Positions 15,308-23,484 of a DNA stretch of 64,000 nucleotides are shown here, piece after piece. Where the stretch lies: the NCBI RefSeq assembly GCF_030246865.1, contig NZ_CP126738.1, forward strand, positions 2,666,001-2,730,000. The letters are read 5' to 3'. A model generated the notes under the pieces. That model was not told the origin of the DNA. It worked only from the letters and a program-made list of their open reading frames with translations, and searched no databases. The stretch is from Microbacterium sp. zg-B96 (GTDB lineage: Bacteria > Actinomycetota > Actinomycetes > Actinomycetales > Microbacteriaceae). Made by a program: the position numbers and the translations under genes. How positions within the stretch are numbered: the stretch's first letter is position 1; every line of letters begins with the position of its first letter.

Positions 15308-16096
15308 ATGCGGGTGGTCACCTGGAACGTGCTCTGGCGCTTCGCTCCCGATTGGCGGGCGCGCGAGCGAGCGCTCCTGACCGTGCTGGACCGGTTGCAG
15401 CCGGACATCGTGGGGCTGCAGGAGGTATGGCGCGAGCCCGGCGGCCGATCGCAGGCCGACATGGTCGCACAGCGCTTCGGCATGCATGCGGCGTTCGCCG
15501 GACCCTCCCTCCCACCGGTACCGCACGCGCCGGAACACCCCGAGCAGGCCGGCGTGACACTGGGCGTCGGACTGGTTTCGCGCTGGCCGCTGACACTGAC
15601 CGCGGAACACGTCCTGCCTGCCACACACCGGCAAATAGCGCCGGTCGCGCTGGAGGCACGCGTGAAGCACCCCGACGCCCCGTTCGACGTCATCGTCGCC
15701 GCGACCGAATGGGAGCCGACCTTCGCCGATGACCACCTCACCCAGACGACACGGCTGGCCGAACTGCTGCGGGCGGATACCGGCGTCCCGCGGATCCTGC
15801 TCGGCGACCTCAACTGCGATGTCACTCAAGCCGAGTACGCACCGTTGCAGGTGGGGGTCGACAACGCGTGGGATCTCGGAAGCGGAGACCCTGCCACCGT
15901 CACCCTCAGTTCGGCGGTGCCGTTCGCGCCGGTCGAAGCAGGCAAGGAGATCGACCGGCGCATCGACCACATCCTCCTCGCGCAGGGACACGACGTGCGG
16001 GTGGATGCCGCCTTCGCCGTGCCCGACGCTGTGGATGGCATCTATCCGTCGGATCATTTCCCTGTCGTCGCCGACGTGACGTTCGCGGATGAGTAG
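15308..16096 (+). CDS. endonuclease/exonuclease/phosphatase family protein
   Basis: 262 residues. Motifs in order: VVTWNVLW (Asn), LQEVW (catalytic Glu), LLGDLNCD (Asp/Asn) and YPSDHFPVVADV (catalytic Asp-His). These define the DNase I-like EEP superfamily. There is no signal peptide, so it is cytoplasmic. The substrate could be a nucleic acid, phospholipid or other phosphodiester; sequence alone does not decide. Confidence 0.88.
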   Translation: MRVVTWNVLWRFAPDWRARERALLTVLDRLQPDIVGLQEVWREPGGRSQADMVAQRFGMHAAFAGPSLPPVPHAPEHPEQAGVTLGVGLVSRWPLTLTAEHVLPATHRQIAPVALEARVKHPDAPFDVIVAATEWEPTFADDHLTQTTRLAELLRADTGVPRILLGDLNCDVTQAEYAPLQVGVDNAWDLGSGDPATVTLSSAVPFAPVEAGKEIDRRIDHILLAQGHDVRVDAAFAVPDAVDGIYPSDHFPVVADVTFADE

Positions 16097-16151
16097 CGCC
16101 GCATTTTCCCCGGCCCCCACGCCAGCCTGCGAATGACGCCGACGCGTTAAT

Positions 16152-16168
16152 CTGTGGTCAGACCACAG
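16152..16168. promoter_or_regulatory. perfect palindrome, GntR/FadR-type operator
   Basis: CTGTGGTCAGACCACAG is an 8+1+8 perfect palindrome with a TGGTC-A-GACCA core, the half-site pattern known for FadR-subfamily GntR regulators. It lies 53 bp upstream of the SDR gene. No GntR gene is adjacent, so the regulator would act in trans. Confidence 0.6.
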
Positions 16169-16221
16169 GCCAGACACGTAGCCGACCGCTGCGGACTGGC
16201 ACCCATCAGAAGGGATGCACC

Positions 16222-17214
16222 ATGTCCACAGTTGCCATCATCGGCGGAACCGGACTGCTCGGCCGCGCCACCGCCGAGGAACTCCTCGCCCACGGTTACG
16301 ACGTGCTCTCCATCGCGCTCCCGCCCGAGACCGCCCACCCGCTCGACGGCGTACGGTACGTCTACTGCAACGTCACCGAGGCATCTGACGACGAGCTGCT
16401 CGCACTGCTCGACGGCGTGGATGCCGTCGCCTACGCGGCCGGCGCCGACGAGCGCATCGCCCCGAAGGCGCCCGCAGCCGGCTTCTTCTACCGCGCCAAC
16501 GTGCTGCCCACCCAGCGGATGGCGCGGCTCGCCCGTCAGGCAGGCGTGCGCTCGTTCGTCGTGTTCGGCTCCTACTTCGCCGAGTTCGCCGAGCGCTGGC
16601 CGGAACTGGGCCTGCGCGAGAACGCGGGATACGTCCGCACCCGGCTGCTGCAGGAGCAGGTGGCGTTCCTCGAGGGCGATGGCGCCATGACGGTGACCTC
16701 CCTCCGCCTCCCCTGGATCTTCGGCACCATGCCCGACACGATTCCGCTGTGGAACATGTTCGTGACGATGGATGCCGCCCTCCCCGAGGACTCCCCCATC
16801 GCCGTGGCATCCGGCGGCACTGTGATGGTGACCACCGGCCAGGTGGCGGCAGCGGCGCGCGGTGCCATCGAACGCGGTGAGCACGGCAAGACCTACGCGC
16901 TCGGCGGCATCAACATGACCTACGCCGACTTCCACCGCATGATCGCCGAGCAACTCGGCACCGACCCGGCGCGCGTGCAGGCGCTGCCGGCCGAGGCGTT
17001 CCTGCCCGGCATGGCGGCGTACGACCAGGCCGAGGCGGCACGCGGCATCGAGCACGGCATGCACCAGGCCGACGCCGTGCGCGTGCAGGAGCGGTTCGCG
17101 TACATCGATCCCGAGCCGGTGCAGGCAGCCCTCGGCTACGGCCCGGAAGACGTCGAAGCGGCCATCCGTGAGAGCCTGCGCGTGTGCGTCGCGTCGCGGA
17201 CTCCGATCGCCTGA
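16222..17214 (+). CDS. NAD-dependent epimerase/dehydratase family protein (atypical SDR)
   Basis: 330 residues. N-terminal IIGGTGLLGRATAEEL is the extended-SDR nucleotide loop. The middle has VVFGSYFAEF and ENAGYVRTRLLQEQ where YxxxK is expected; the Lys is replaced, so it may be an atypical, NmrA-like or non-catalytic SDR. LRLPWIFG follows. AGAAGGGATGC precedes the ATG as ribosome site. The GntR-type operator upstream suggests control by a metabolite. The stop lies in an 8-bp tandem repeat. Confidence 0.82.
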   Translation: MSTVAIIGGTGLLGRATAEELLAHGYDVLSIALPPETAHPLDGVRYVYCNVTEASDDELLALLDGVDAVAYAAGADERIAPKAPAAGFFYRANVLPTQRMARLARQAGVRSFVVFGSYFAEFAERWPELGLRENAGYVRTRLLQEQVAFLEGDGAMTVTSLRLPWIFGTMPDTIPLWNMFVTMDAALPEDSPIAVASGGTVMVTTGQVAAAARGAIERGEHGKTYALGGINMTYADFHRMIAEQLGTDPARVQALPAEAFLPGMAAYDQAEAARGIEHGMHQADAVRVQERFAYIDPEPVQAALGYGPEDVEAAIRESLRVCVASRTPIA

Positions 17215-17240
17215 ACGCCTGAACGCCTGAACGCCTGAAG
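17209..17240 (+). repeat. 8-bp tandem repeat x4 at gene end
   Basis: GCCTGAAC three times and GCCTGAAG once. The first copy contains the SDR stop codon (17212-17214). It was probably made by replication slippage. Confidence 0.9.
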
Positions 17241-17250
17241 CGGAGCACGA

Positions 17251-17275
17251 GAGCCCGGCCACAACGGCCGGGCTC
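17251..17275. terminator. bidirectional hairpin between SDR and GH32 genes
   Basis: GAGCCCGGCC, loop ACAAC, GGCCGGGCTC: a perfect 10-bp stem at the junction of two convergent genes. It overlaps the stop of the 17274-18230 gene; no long U-run follows. Confidence 0.75.
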
Positions 17276-18230
17276 AGATCGACGGCCTAAGGAGTGCGGA
17301 TTCAGTCGCGATGGCCCCCAAAGGCGTCGGATCACTAATGGTGCCGAGGAACTCGGATCCGGCAGACCCAATGAAGGTCATGAGTACCGGTACGCCAGCA
17401 CGGTCGTGGACGATTCGGCCCGCGTAGTGAGGGGCTGCGGCGATCAGTTCGGCGTCGTCAACCTGGACGTGGCGAGGAAAATCGGGGCACGGCACTGCCC
17501 AGATCCCCGTGGTCACCTCGTCTCTTTCGAACCCCACGCGCGTACGGGGTCCGCAAAACAGCAGAATCGACTGGCTACCTACCTCTGCAATCTGCAAGAC
17601 CTCGAGGTGAGGGAAATCGTTGGCGCGCGGCCCAACCGGGGGACGAACGGCCCATGAGTCAAGGTCGGCCGACCACGCGTGACCGACCACCCCGCCGTTC
17701 GTGACGCCGCTGTCCTTGGCACGCGCTGTGATGAGCATGTGCCAGCCGTGCCCTGCCGGGTCTCTGAATACCCAAGGGTCCCGCCACGCTTCTTCCGGCC
17801 AAGGACTCTCCCCGAGCTTTTCGTAGTGGGCGATGTCGGCTCGCAGTACGAACGACTCGCGCTTCGTCCACGTAGAGAGGTCCTGGGACGTCGCTATGCC
17901 GATGCACTCCGTGTTGACGGAGCTGTCCGCCGAGGGGAAGGACGCTCCCGTATAGAACATCCGCCAAATCCCGTCATTCCCACGAATGACTGAGCCGGTC
18001 CACGTCGCGGTCTCGTCGAAGCTCCCGGCCGGGCCGGGCCCGAGGACTTCTCCGTGATCGGTCCAATCGATCAGGTCCGTCGACGTCGCATGCCCGATTC
18101 GCGCGTTGCGGTGGCGCAGCTCGGGGTCCTTCAGCGACTTCGGTGCATGCAGATAAAAGAGGTGGAAAGTCCCGCCATCATCGGCGATCCAGAAGTCCCA
18201 CACCCAATACGAATCCAGGCTGAATGTCAT
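17274..18230 (-). CDS. GH32-like glycoside hydrolase
   Basis: 318 residues, no signal peptide, so intracellular. A five-bladed beta-propeller pattern has the three acids of GH32/GH68: Asp12 in WVWDFW (nucleophile), Asp151 in WRDPWVF (RDP motif) and Glu210 in FPHLEVLQ (acid/base); WTGS at 77-80 fits too. The family cleaves beta-fructosides such as sucrose or fructans. AAGGATGAG precedes ATG 18230. It is the last gene of the binding protein-permease operon, so the likely job is hydrolysis of the imported sugar. GH43/68-type specificity cannot be excluded. Confidence 0.78.
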   Translation of the reverse strand: MTFSLDSYWVWDFWIADDGGTFHLFYLHAPKSLKDPELRHRNARIGHATSTDLIDWTDHGEVLGPGPAGSFDETATWTGSVIRGNDGIWRMFYTGASFPSADSSVNTECIGIATSQDLSTWTKRESFVLRADIAHYEKLGESPWPEEAWRDPWVFRDPAGHGWHMLITARAKDSGVTNGGVVGHAWSADLDSWAVRPPVGPRANDFPHLEVLQIAEVGSQSILLFCGPRTRVGFERDEVTTGIWAVPCPDFPRHVQVDDAELIAAAPHYAGRIVHDRAGVPVLMTFIGSAGSEFLGTISDPTPLGAIATESALLRPSI

Positions 18231-18279
18231 CTCATCCTTCAGTAATGTGCGCCGTGGGATCTGCGCGCTTCCCCGTGGT

Positions 18280-19104
18280 TCAGCCCTTGAGTGAGCCTTG
18301 CATCAGGGCCGAGACGAACTGACGCTGGAAGATCAGGAAGATGATCAGGGTCGGGGTGAGGATCAGTAGCGAGCCTGCGCACAGCAGCGGGATGTCCGTT
18401 CCGTACCTCCCCTGGAAGGCACCTAACGCACCCGCCATCGTCCGTTTGGCCGGGTCGTCGACGAGCACGATTGCCAGCAGGAACTGATTCCACGTCCATA
18501 GGAACAGCAGGATAGCGAGCGAGGAGATCGCTGGCACCGACAGCGGCACGTGGACGCGCCAGAACAGCTGCCACGTCGTGGCACCATCCACTCGTGCCGC
18601 CTCCGAGAGCTCTTGCGGCATCGTGACGAAATGCGCTCGCATCCACGTGACCGCGAACGGCATGAACAGCCCGATCAGTGGCAAGATGATCGCCCACCTC
18701 GTGTTGAGCAGCCCCATTTCTCTCACCTGGAAGTACAGCGGCGTGACGATGCCCTCAAAGGGGAGGGTCAGTCCCAGGAGGAAGAAGATGAAGACGAAGG
18801 ATTGGCCCCACGGCTTGAGGTGACCGAGCGCGAATCCCGCGAGCGTCGCGATGAGCACGGCGATCGGCACCACTCCCAGCTCGATCAGGAAGCTGGAACC
18901 GAGAAGGGCGAGCATATTCGCGGACTGGAATGCGAGGACGAAGTTTCCCCAATGCGGGGTGTCCGGCCATTCGAGCCCCCGGGGATATGTGCCCGGCTCG
19001 TGCAGCGCTGTCACGAACAGACTGAGGAACGGAAGGATCGTGACGATCATGAGGACGACGAGCACGACTCGCCCCATCCAGGTCTCGCGAGCGCTGACGA
19101 TCAC
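18280..19104 (-). CDS. carbohydrate ABC transporter permease (MalG type)
   Basis: 274 residues, six predicted spans. The EAA loop ELSEAARVDGATTWQLFWRVHVPLSVP, which docks the ATPase, is intact. It overlaps the preceding permease by 4 nt (translation coupled). It forms the import channel with the 19101-20066 product. The gap 18231-18279 has no gene. Confidence 0.93.
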   Translation of the reverse strand: MIVSARETWMGRVVLVVLMIVTILPFLSLFVTALHEPGTYPRGLEWPDTPHWGNFVLAFQSANMLALLGSSFLIELGVVPIAVLIATLAGFALGHLKPWGQSFVFIFFLLGLTLPFEGIVTPLYFQVREMGLLNTRWAIILPLIGLFMPFAVTWMRAHFVTMPQELSEAARVDGATTWQLFWRVHVPLSVPAISSLAILLFLWTWNQFLLAIVLVDDPAKRTMAGALGAFQGRYGTDIPLLCAGSLLILTPTLIIFLIFQRQFVSALMQGSLKG

Positions 19105-20066
19105 GATTCTCTGCCTCTGAGAACTCGTTGGAGAGGGACGACCACGACGAGCACGAGCACCATGAGCACTATGGCGAAGGCCGATGCCGTGCCGATCTCC
19201 CGCTCATAGAACGCCAGGTAGAAGATCTGGAGACCGGGCACAAGCGTGCTGTCACCTGGGCCGCCCTGGGTGGAGATGTAGATGATGTCGAAGCTCGCGA
19301 GGGCGGCGATGACGGTGACCGTGACGCACACCGCGACTTCTTGGCGGACACCGGGAAGCGTGATCGTGAAGAACTCGCGCACCGGCCCCGCTCCGTCGAT
19401 TCGTGCGGCCTCGTAAAGCGCGGGATCGATCTTGGTCATGCCGGCGAGGATCAGCACCAGGCACAGCCCTACGAGCACCCATGCGCCGATTACCCCCACG
19501 GCCGGAAGTGCCGTGTCGAAATTGCCGAGCCATGCTCGCGTGATTCCGCCCAGACCTAAAAGTCGGAGTATCTGGTTGACAAGGCCGTCCGTGGAGAGTT
19601 GCCAACTCCACATGATGCCGGCGGCGACGAGCGGGATCACTTGAGGGAGGAAAAGAACCGTTCGCGCCACCCCCGCGAGCCGGCTCGCCGCGATAGCCCG
19701 GATGAGATTCGCCGCGAGCAACGCGATCGCAACGGGCAGCACTGTGAAGTAAAGGATCAGCTCGAACGCGTTGAGGATCGCGCCAACGAGCTTGGGGTTG
19801 GTGAACACCTCTATGTAGTTGGTGATGCCCACCCATGTCGCCGGGCCGATGCCATTCCACTCGTAGAACGAGTACTGGGCGGAGAGGACGATCGGACGGA
19901 CGACGAAGAAGACGTAGAACCCCGCCGCTGGCAGTACGAGCCCGTAAGCACTCAGGTTGCGGATTGCCTTCCTGCGGCGTCGTCGACGCAGAAGAAGGCG
20001 TTCATCCGTCAGCGCTGCTGCGCCGGAGGACTCCACCGGCGCAGCAGCTGTTCGAACGCCTTCCAT
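19101..20066 (-). CDS. carbohydrate ABC transporter permease (MalF type)
   Basis: 321 residues with a basic RRRRRRKAIRN N-terminus, six predicted spans and the EAA loop LYEAARIDGAGPVREFFTITLPG. It is partner of the MalG-type permease downstream. It begins 6 nt after the binding-protein stop. No ATPase gene is present in the operon, so a shared MsmK/UgpC-type ATPase elsewhere is expected. Confidence 0.93.
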   Translation of the reverse strand: MEGVRTAAAPVESSGAAALTDERLLLRRRRRRKAIRNLSAYGLVLPAAGFYVFFVVRPIVLSAQYSFYEWNGIGPATWVGITNYIEVFTNPKLVGAILNAFELILYFTVLPVAIALLAANLIRAIAASRLAGVARTVLFLPQVIPLVAAGIMWSWQLSTDGLVNQILRLLGLGGITRAWLGNFDTALPAVGVIGAWVLVGLCLVLILAGMTKIDPALYEAARIDGAGPVREFFTITLPGVRQEVAVCVTVTVIAALASFDIIYISTQGGPGDSTLVPGLQIFYLAFYEREIGTASAFAIVLMVLVLVVVVPLQRVLRGRES

Positions 20067-20072
20067 CGAGGC

Positions 20073-21428
20073 TCAGTTCCCGACTTGGCTTTCGTAATCA
20101 GCCTGCACAGACTCGAGGAGACCGGCGGGGGTCTGCTCCCCCGCGACCATCTTCTGAAGGTTGGGAGTCCAGCTCTGCGCGTAGATCGCCCCAGTGGCGT
20201 TGGCGATGAAGTCCATGCCGCCGTTGGCTTCGCCCATGATCGAGCCCGCAGCGAGCGTCTCGTCGGTGGTCGAACCCTCTTCGATCGCCGGCATGAAGGC
20301 GTCTGCCGGTCCCATCGGGTGCGAACCGCCGACCTCGACAGTGAGCGCACGGGCGTCCTCATTCGTTGCCGTCCAGTCAAGGAAGAACGCCGCGCAGTCC
20401 GGGTTCTCCGCCGCCGCAGCTACGCCGAACGTGAGGGGGGCTGACATCGCTCCGATTTGCCCGCCTTCTTCAACCGGTGGCACGAGGAAGAAGCCCGCGT
20501 TACCGGCCATCTGAGCATCAAGATTCCCCGATTCCCAGTCGCCGTTGAACATGAACAGCGACTCTCCACCGATGAACCGGCTCATCATCTGCGCGTAATC
20601 CATTGAGTTGATGTCCTCGGCGAAGAAGCCGGCGTCGATCCAGCTCTGCAGGTGCTCCGCCGCGGCGAGATTCTCCGGGGTGTCGATCGTGGCACCGGGT
20701 TGTTGGAAGATCCACTCATTGATCGCGGCCGGATCGCCGTAGGACGCCATCAGCCCCTGGAGTGGGAACGCCAGGCCGCCGGTAGCGCCCCCATTGAACT
20801 GCGCGATCGGAACGATCCCGGCATCCTTCGCCGCCTGCAGAGCGGCGTCGAACTCTTCAAGGGTTGCGGGCGCTTCGTCCATGCCGATCTGCGCCGCGAG
20901 TTCCTTGTTGAAGAACACCCCGGTCATCGAGTAGTTGAGCCCCTGCGCGTAGAGAGGCCCCGAACCGCGCCTCCCTTCCTCGTCCACGCGAAGCTGCGTG
21001 AGCTGGGACTGCGGCCAGTCGGTCCATCCGAAACCTTCGGCGTAGGGGTCAAGATCGAGCAACAGCCCGTCGGTGGCGAGCTCGGACATCTGCGGAAGCC
21101 GCATGAGGTCCGGCGGCGAATCCTGCAAGACGCGCGGGGCGTTCTGCGTGATGATCGCGAACTGGTCCTCGCGAATGTCGAACGTCACGTTCGGGTACTG
21201 GCGGGTGAACTCCTCAGCGAGAGCTGACGGGAGTGGAAACCCCGTTTCGAAGTACCCCTTGAGAACGACGTCCTCGTCGCCGCATGTGGCAGCTTCCCCA
21301 CCGTTGGGCGCCGCCGAAGCGGACGGGGCCGCGGACCCTCCGGGAGGCGCGCAGGCGGCCAGTGCGAGCGCGACCGAGGTCACTCCCAATAGGACGATCG
21401 GGCGCAAGGTCTTGTGCATCTGAGACAC
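20073..21428 (-). CDS. sugar-binding lipoprotein of ABC importer
   Basis: 451 residues from GTG 21428, which has GGAAAGGAG about 6 nt upstream; ATG 21419 is too far from it. The N-terminus is a lipoprotein signal: basic, hydrophobic VLLGVTSVALAL, lipobox LAAC. The mature part is a family-1 extracellular binding protein (VTFDIREDQ, YAQGLNYSMTGVFFNKELA, FMFNGDWESGN). It is the first gene of the sugar operon and delivers substrate to the two permeases. The substrate is probably a fructose-containing or related oligosaccharide, judged only from the GH32-like neighbour. Confidence 0.92.
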   Translation of the reverse strand: MSQMHKTLRPIVLLGVTSVALALAACAPPGGSAAPSASAAPNGGEAATCGDEDVVLKGYFETGFPLPSALAEEFTRQYPNVTFDIREDQFAIITQNAPRVLQDSPPDLMRLPQMSELATDGLLLDLDPYAEGFGWTDWPQSQLTQLRVDEEGRRGSGPLYAQGLNYSMTGVFFNKELAAQIGMDEAPATLEEFDAALQAAKDAGIVPIAQFNGGATGGLAFPLQGLMASYGDPAAINEWIFQQPGATIDTPENLAAAEHLQSWIDAGFFAEDINSMDYAQMMSRFIGGESLFMFNGDWESGNLDAQMAGNAGFFLVPPVEEGGQIGAMSAPLTFGVAAAAENPDCAAFFLDWTATNEDARALTVEVGGSHPMGPADAFMPAIEEGSTTDETLAAGSIMGEANGGMDFIANATGAIYAQSWTPNLQKMVAGEQTPAGLLESVQADYESQVGN

Positions 21429-21487
21429 CGGTGTCTCCTTTCCGAACGGCATTGCTCGGGTGCGATCGTCGAACCGACCGATCACAT

Positions 21488-21539
21488 GCTAAATCGGATT
21501 AGCGTCGCTATACTCTGCCTGTCTGCAATCCGTTGTCAA
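21488..21539. promoter_or_regulatory. LacI-type operator and promoter of the sugar operon
   Basis: GCTAAATCGGATTAGC (21488-21503) is a near-palindrome with the central CG typical of LacI operators. On the minus strand a -35 TTGACA (complement of 21534-21539) lies upstream of TATAGC (complement of 21506-21511), although 22 nt is longer than usual spacing. The operator would cover the transcription start of the binding-protein operon. Confidence 0.6.
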
Positions 21540-21610
21540 CTGCCCAGGGGTAACGAATCGGCGGCGTTCCGCGTCTGGCTCAATAGGCTCGCGACCGAGG
21601 AAGGTGACGG

Positions 21611-22666
21611 ATGAGCACTCGACGCGTCACGCTCGCAGACGTCGCGGAAGCGGCGGGGGTCTCCCGCACGACCGCCTCGCTCGTGCTCTCCGACCGGGGT
21701 ACGGAACTGAGGATTTCGGAAGGCTCGCAGGAGCGCGTTCGCCGTGTGGCCTCGGAGTTGGGCTACCGCCCAAACATGCTCTCCGCCAGTCTCCGCAGCG
21801 GAACAAGTCGCACCATCGGCTTCATTTCGGACACGGTGGCGACATCTCAACTCGCCGGCGACATGATCAAGGGTGCGCTCGAAGGAGCGCGCCAACACGG
21901 TTACATGCTCTTCATCGGCGAATCGGAGGGCGACGACCAGCAGCACGCGCTCTTGGCAGAGGCAATGCTCGACAGACAAGTGGACGGGTTGGTCATCGCA
22001 TCGATGTTCACCCGCCAGCGCACCCTCCCGAAGTCGCTTTCCGGGAAGAAGGTCGTGCTGGTCAACACGGTGCCCGGCCCAGACGGGGTACTCGTGCCCG
22101 CTGTGATACCTGACGAGTTCACCGCCGGACGCGAGGCGGCTCGCCTTCTGCTCGAAGCGGGCCACCGCGACATCCACCTCATCGGAGCAGGTCCAGGACC
22201 CACCGACGTCGCCCCCGACACGATCGCTGGACAGGAGCGCCTCGCTGGCATTCTGGAAGAACTCGCGGCCGCCGGACGCCGACCGGCCAGTGGGCACAGG
22301 TCTTCGATCTGGCTCCCGCTAGACGGCTGGAACGCAATGACGGACCTCATCCGGTCCGGCGTCGACCGCGGAGCCATCATCACCTTCAACGACCGGCTGG
22401 CGTTCGGCGCATACCAGGCGATCGCAGAGGCGGGGCTCTCGATCCCATCGGACTTCTCGATCGTGTCGTTCGATGATCATCAGCTCGCGAGCTGGCTGCA
22501 TCCCGGGCTCACGACATTCGCCATCCCGCACCGGGAACTCGGGCTACGCGCCATCGACATCTTGCTGGGCCCGAGCCCCGCCGGGGATCCGGCGATCGAA
22601 CGATTGCCTCTGCCGCTTCGACTCCGCAGCTCGGTTCGGCTCAGTGGCGATGTCGAAACGGGCTAG
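21611..22666 (+). CDS. LacI family transcriptional regulator
   Basis: 351 residues. N-terminal HTH VTLADVAEAAGVSRTTASLVL and hinge region YRPNMLSASLRSG are followed by a periplasmic-binding-like effector domain (TIGFISDTVATSQLAGDMIKGAL, GLVIASMF, SFDDHQLASWLHPGLTT). It is divergent from the sugar operon and is the obvious candidate for the operator at 21488-21503. GGAAGGTGACGG precedes the ATG. Confidence 0.93.
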   Translation: MSTRRVTLADVAEAAGVSRTTASLVLSDRGTELRISEGSQERVRRVASELGYRPNMLSASLRSGTSRTIGFISDTVATSQLAGDMIKGALEGARQHGYMLFIGESEGDDQQHALLAEAMLDRQVDGLVIASMFTRQRTLPKSLSGKKVVLVNTVPGPDGVLVPAVIPDEFTAGREAARLLLEAGHRDIHLIGAGPGPTDVAPDTIAGQERLAGILEELAAAGRRPASGHRSSIWLPLDGWNAMTDLIRSGVDRGAIITFNDRLAFGAYQAIAEAGLSIPSDFSIVSFDDHQLASWLHPGLTTFAIPHRELGLRAIDILLGPSPAGDPAIERLPLPLRLRSSVRLSGDVETG

Positions 22667-22754
22667 CCCGTCGGAGCACGGTCCGCCGGCTCGGCGCTTT
22701 CGATTCGTACGTCGTCGAAGCAGGGGAAACCGTGCGTCGGCAGCAACTGGCGAA

Positions 22755-22799
22755 ACCAAGAACGAGAGCCCGACCAGTGGCCGGGCTCTCGTTCTTGGT
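22755..22799. terminator. long hairpin, terminator of tRNA-Tyr and/or lacI
   Basis: The segment 22755-22770 (core AAGAACGAGAGCCCG) pairs with 22782-22799 (core CGGGCTCTCGTTCTT), a ~15-bp near-perfect stem. It lies 88 nt after the lacI stop and 18 nt from the tRNA-Tyr 3' end, so it probably works in both directions. Confidence 0.8.
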
Positions 22800-22816
22800 T
22801 GTGGCTCAGATTTTGG

Positions 22817-22898
22817 TGGCGAGTGAGGGATTCGAACCCCCGAATGCTGAGCAGTCTGATTTACAGTCAGATCCCTTTGGCCGCTTGGGTAACTCGCC
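22817..22898 (-). tRNA. tRNA-Tyr (GTA)
   Basis: 82 nt on the minus strand with a long variable arm, acceptor GGCGAGT/ACTCGCC, anticodon stem CTGACTGTAAATCAG with GTA. CCA is not encoded. Confidence 0.95.
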
Positions 22899-22982
22899 AG
22901 GTGCGCACCCGCCCAGCTTGTACAGTCGACCGGAGGCGCGATTGTCAATCGTACTCTGTCCAGGCGGGTAGCTGAAATCGGA

Positions 22983-23474
22983 TCAGGCAACGCCCTCGAG
23001 CACCCGCGCGACGAACGCCTCGGTGCGCTGTTTCGTGCCGTCGATGCGGCGGTCCACGCTGGCCCGCACCTCGCTCGGAGCCAGCGGCGCAGCCAACCGC
23101 ACGTTCTCGTGGCAGGACAGATCCGCGCAGATGTAGGTGCCCACACTGTCGCCGTGCGCACCGGCATCCCCGGCCTTGCGGGCGGTGAACAGCGCCACCT
23201 GGTCGGCGGGCTGCATCGTGTGGCAGAGGTTGCACATTGCCGACCGCGCTCGGCTTGATCCGTCTGCGGCGCGCAGCACCACCCCGGCAAGCTCGCCCTC
23301 GACTTCGGCTACCAGGTAGCCGCGCCCGCGGTTGCGAGGGTCCCGCCAGGCGTAGAAGTCCAGATGGTCCCAGTCGGCGAACAGAAAGTCGGCGGGCACT
23401 GTGACCAGTCGGATGTCGTCGGGGCCGGCGTTGACGAACGACGTACGCAGTTCGTCCTCGGTGAGCGGACGCAT
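22983..23474 (-). CDS. FBP-domain protein (EF-G-binding-like, treble-clef zinc finger)
   Basis: 163 residues from ATG 23474. The N-terminal region MRPLTEDELRTSFVNA is followed by a DWDHLDFYAWRDPRNRGRGYLV segment, then Cys motifs MCNLCHTMQP and TYICADLSCHENVR forming a four-Cys treble clef. This matches the actinobacterial FBP domain related to the fusidic-acid-resistance/EF-G-binding family, so a ribosome-associated role is possible. It is probably leaderless (TAGACT 7 nt before ATG). Confidence 0.8.
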   Translation of the reverse strand: MRPLTEDELRTSFVNAGPDDIRLVTVPADFLFADWDHLDFYAWRDPRNRGRGYLVAEVEGELAGVVLRAADGSSRARSAMCNLCHTMQPADQVALFTARKAGDAGAHGDSVGTYICADLSCHENVRLAAPLAPSEVRASVDRRIDGTKQRTEAFVARVLEGVA

Positions 23475-23484
23475 GGCTGCCAGT

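Noticed and set aside
22755..22799. Inverted repeat as insertion-sequence end
   Set aside because: No transposase or target duplication nearby; position between lacI and tRNA-Tyr fits a terminator.
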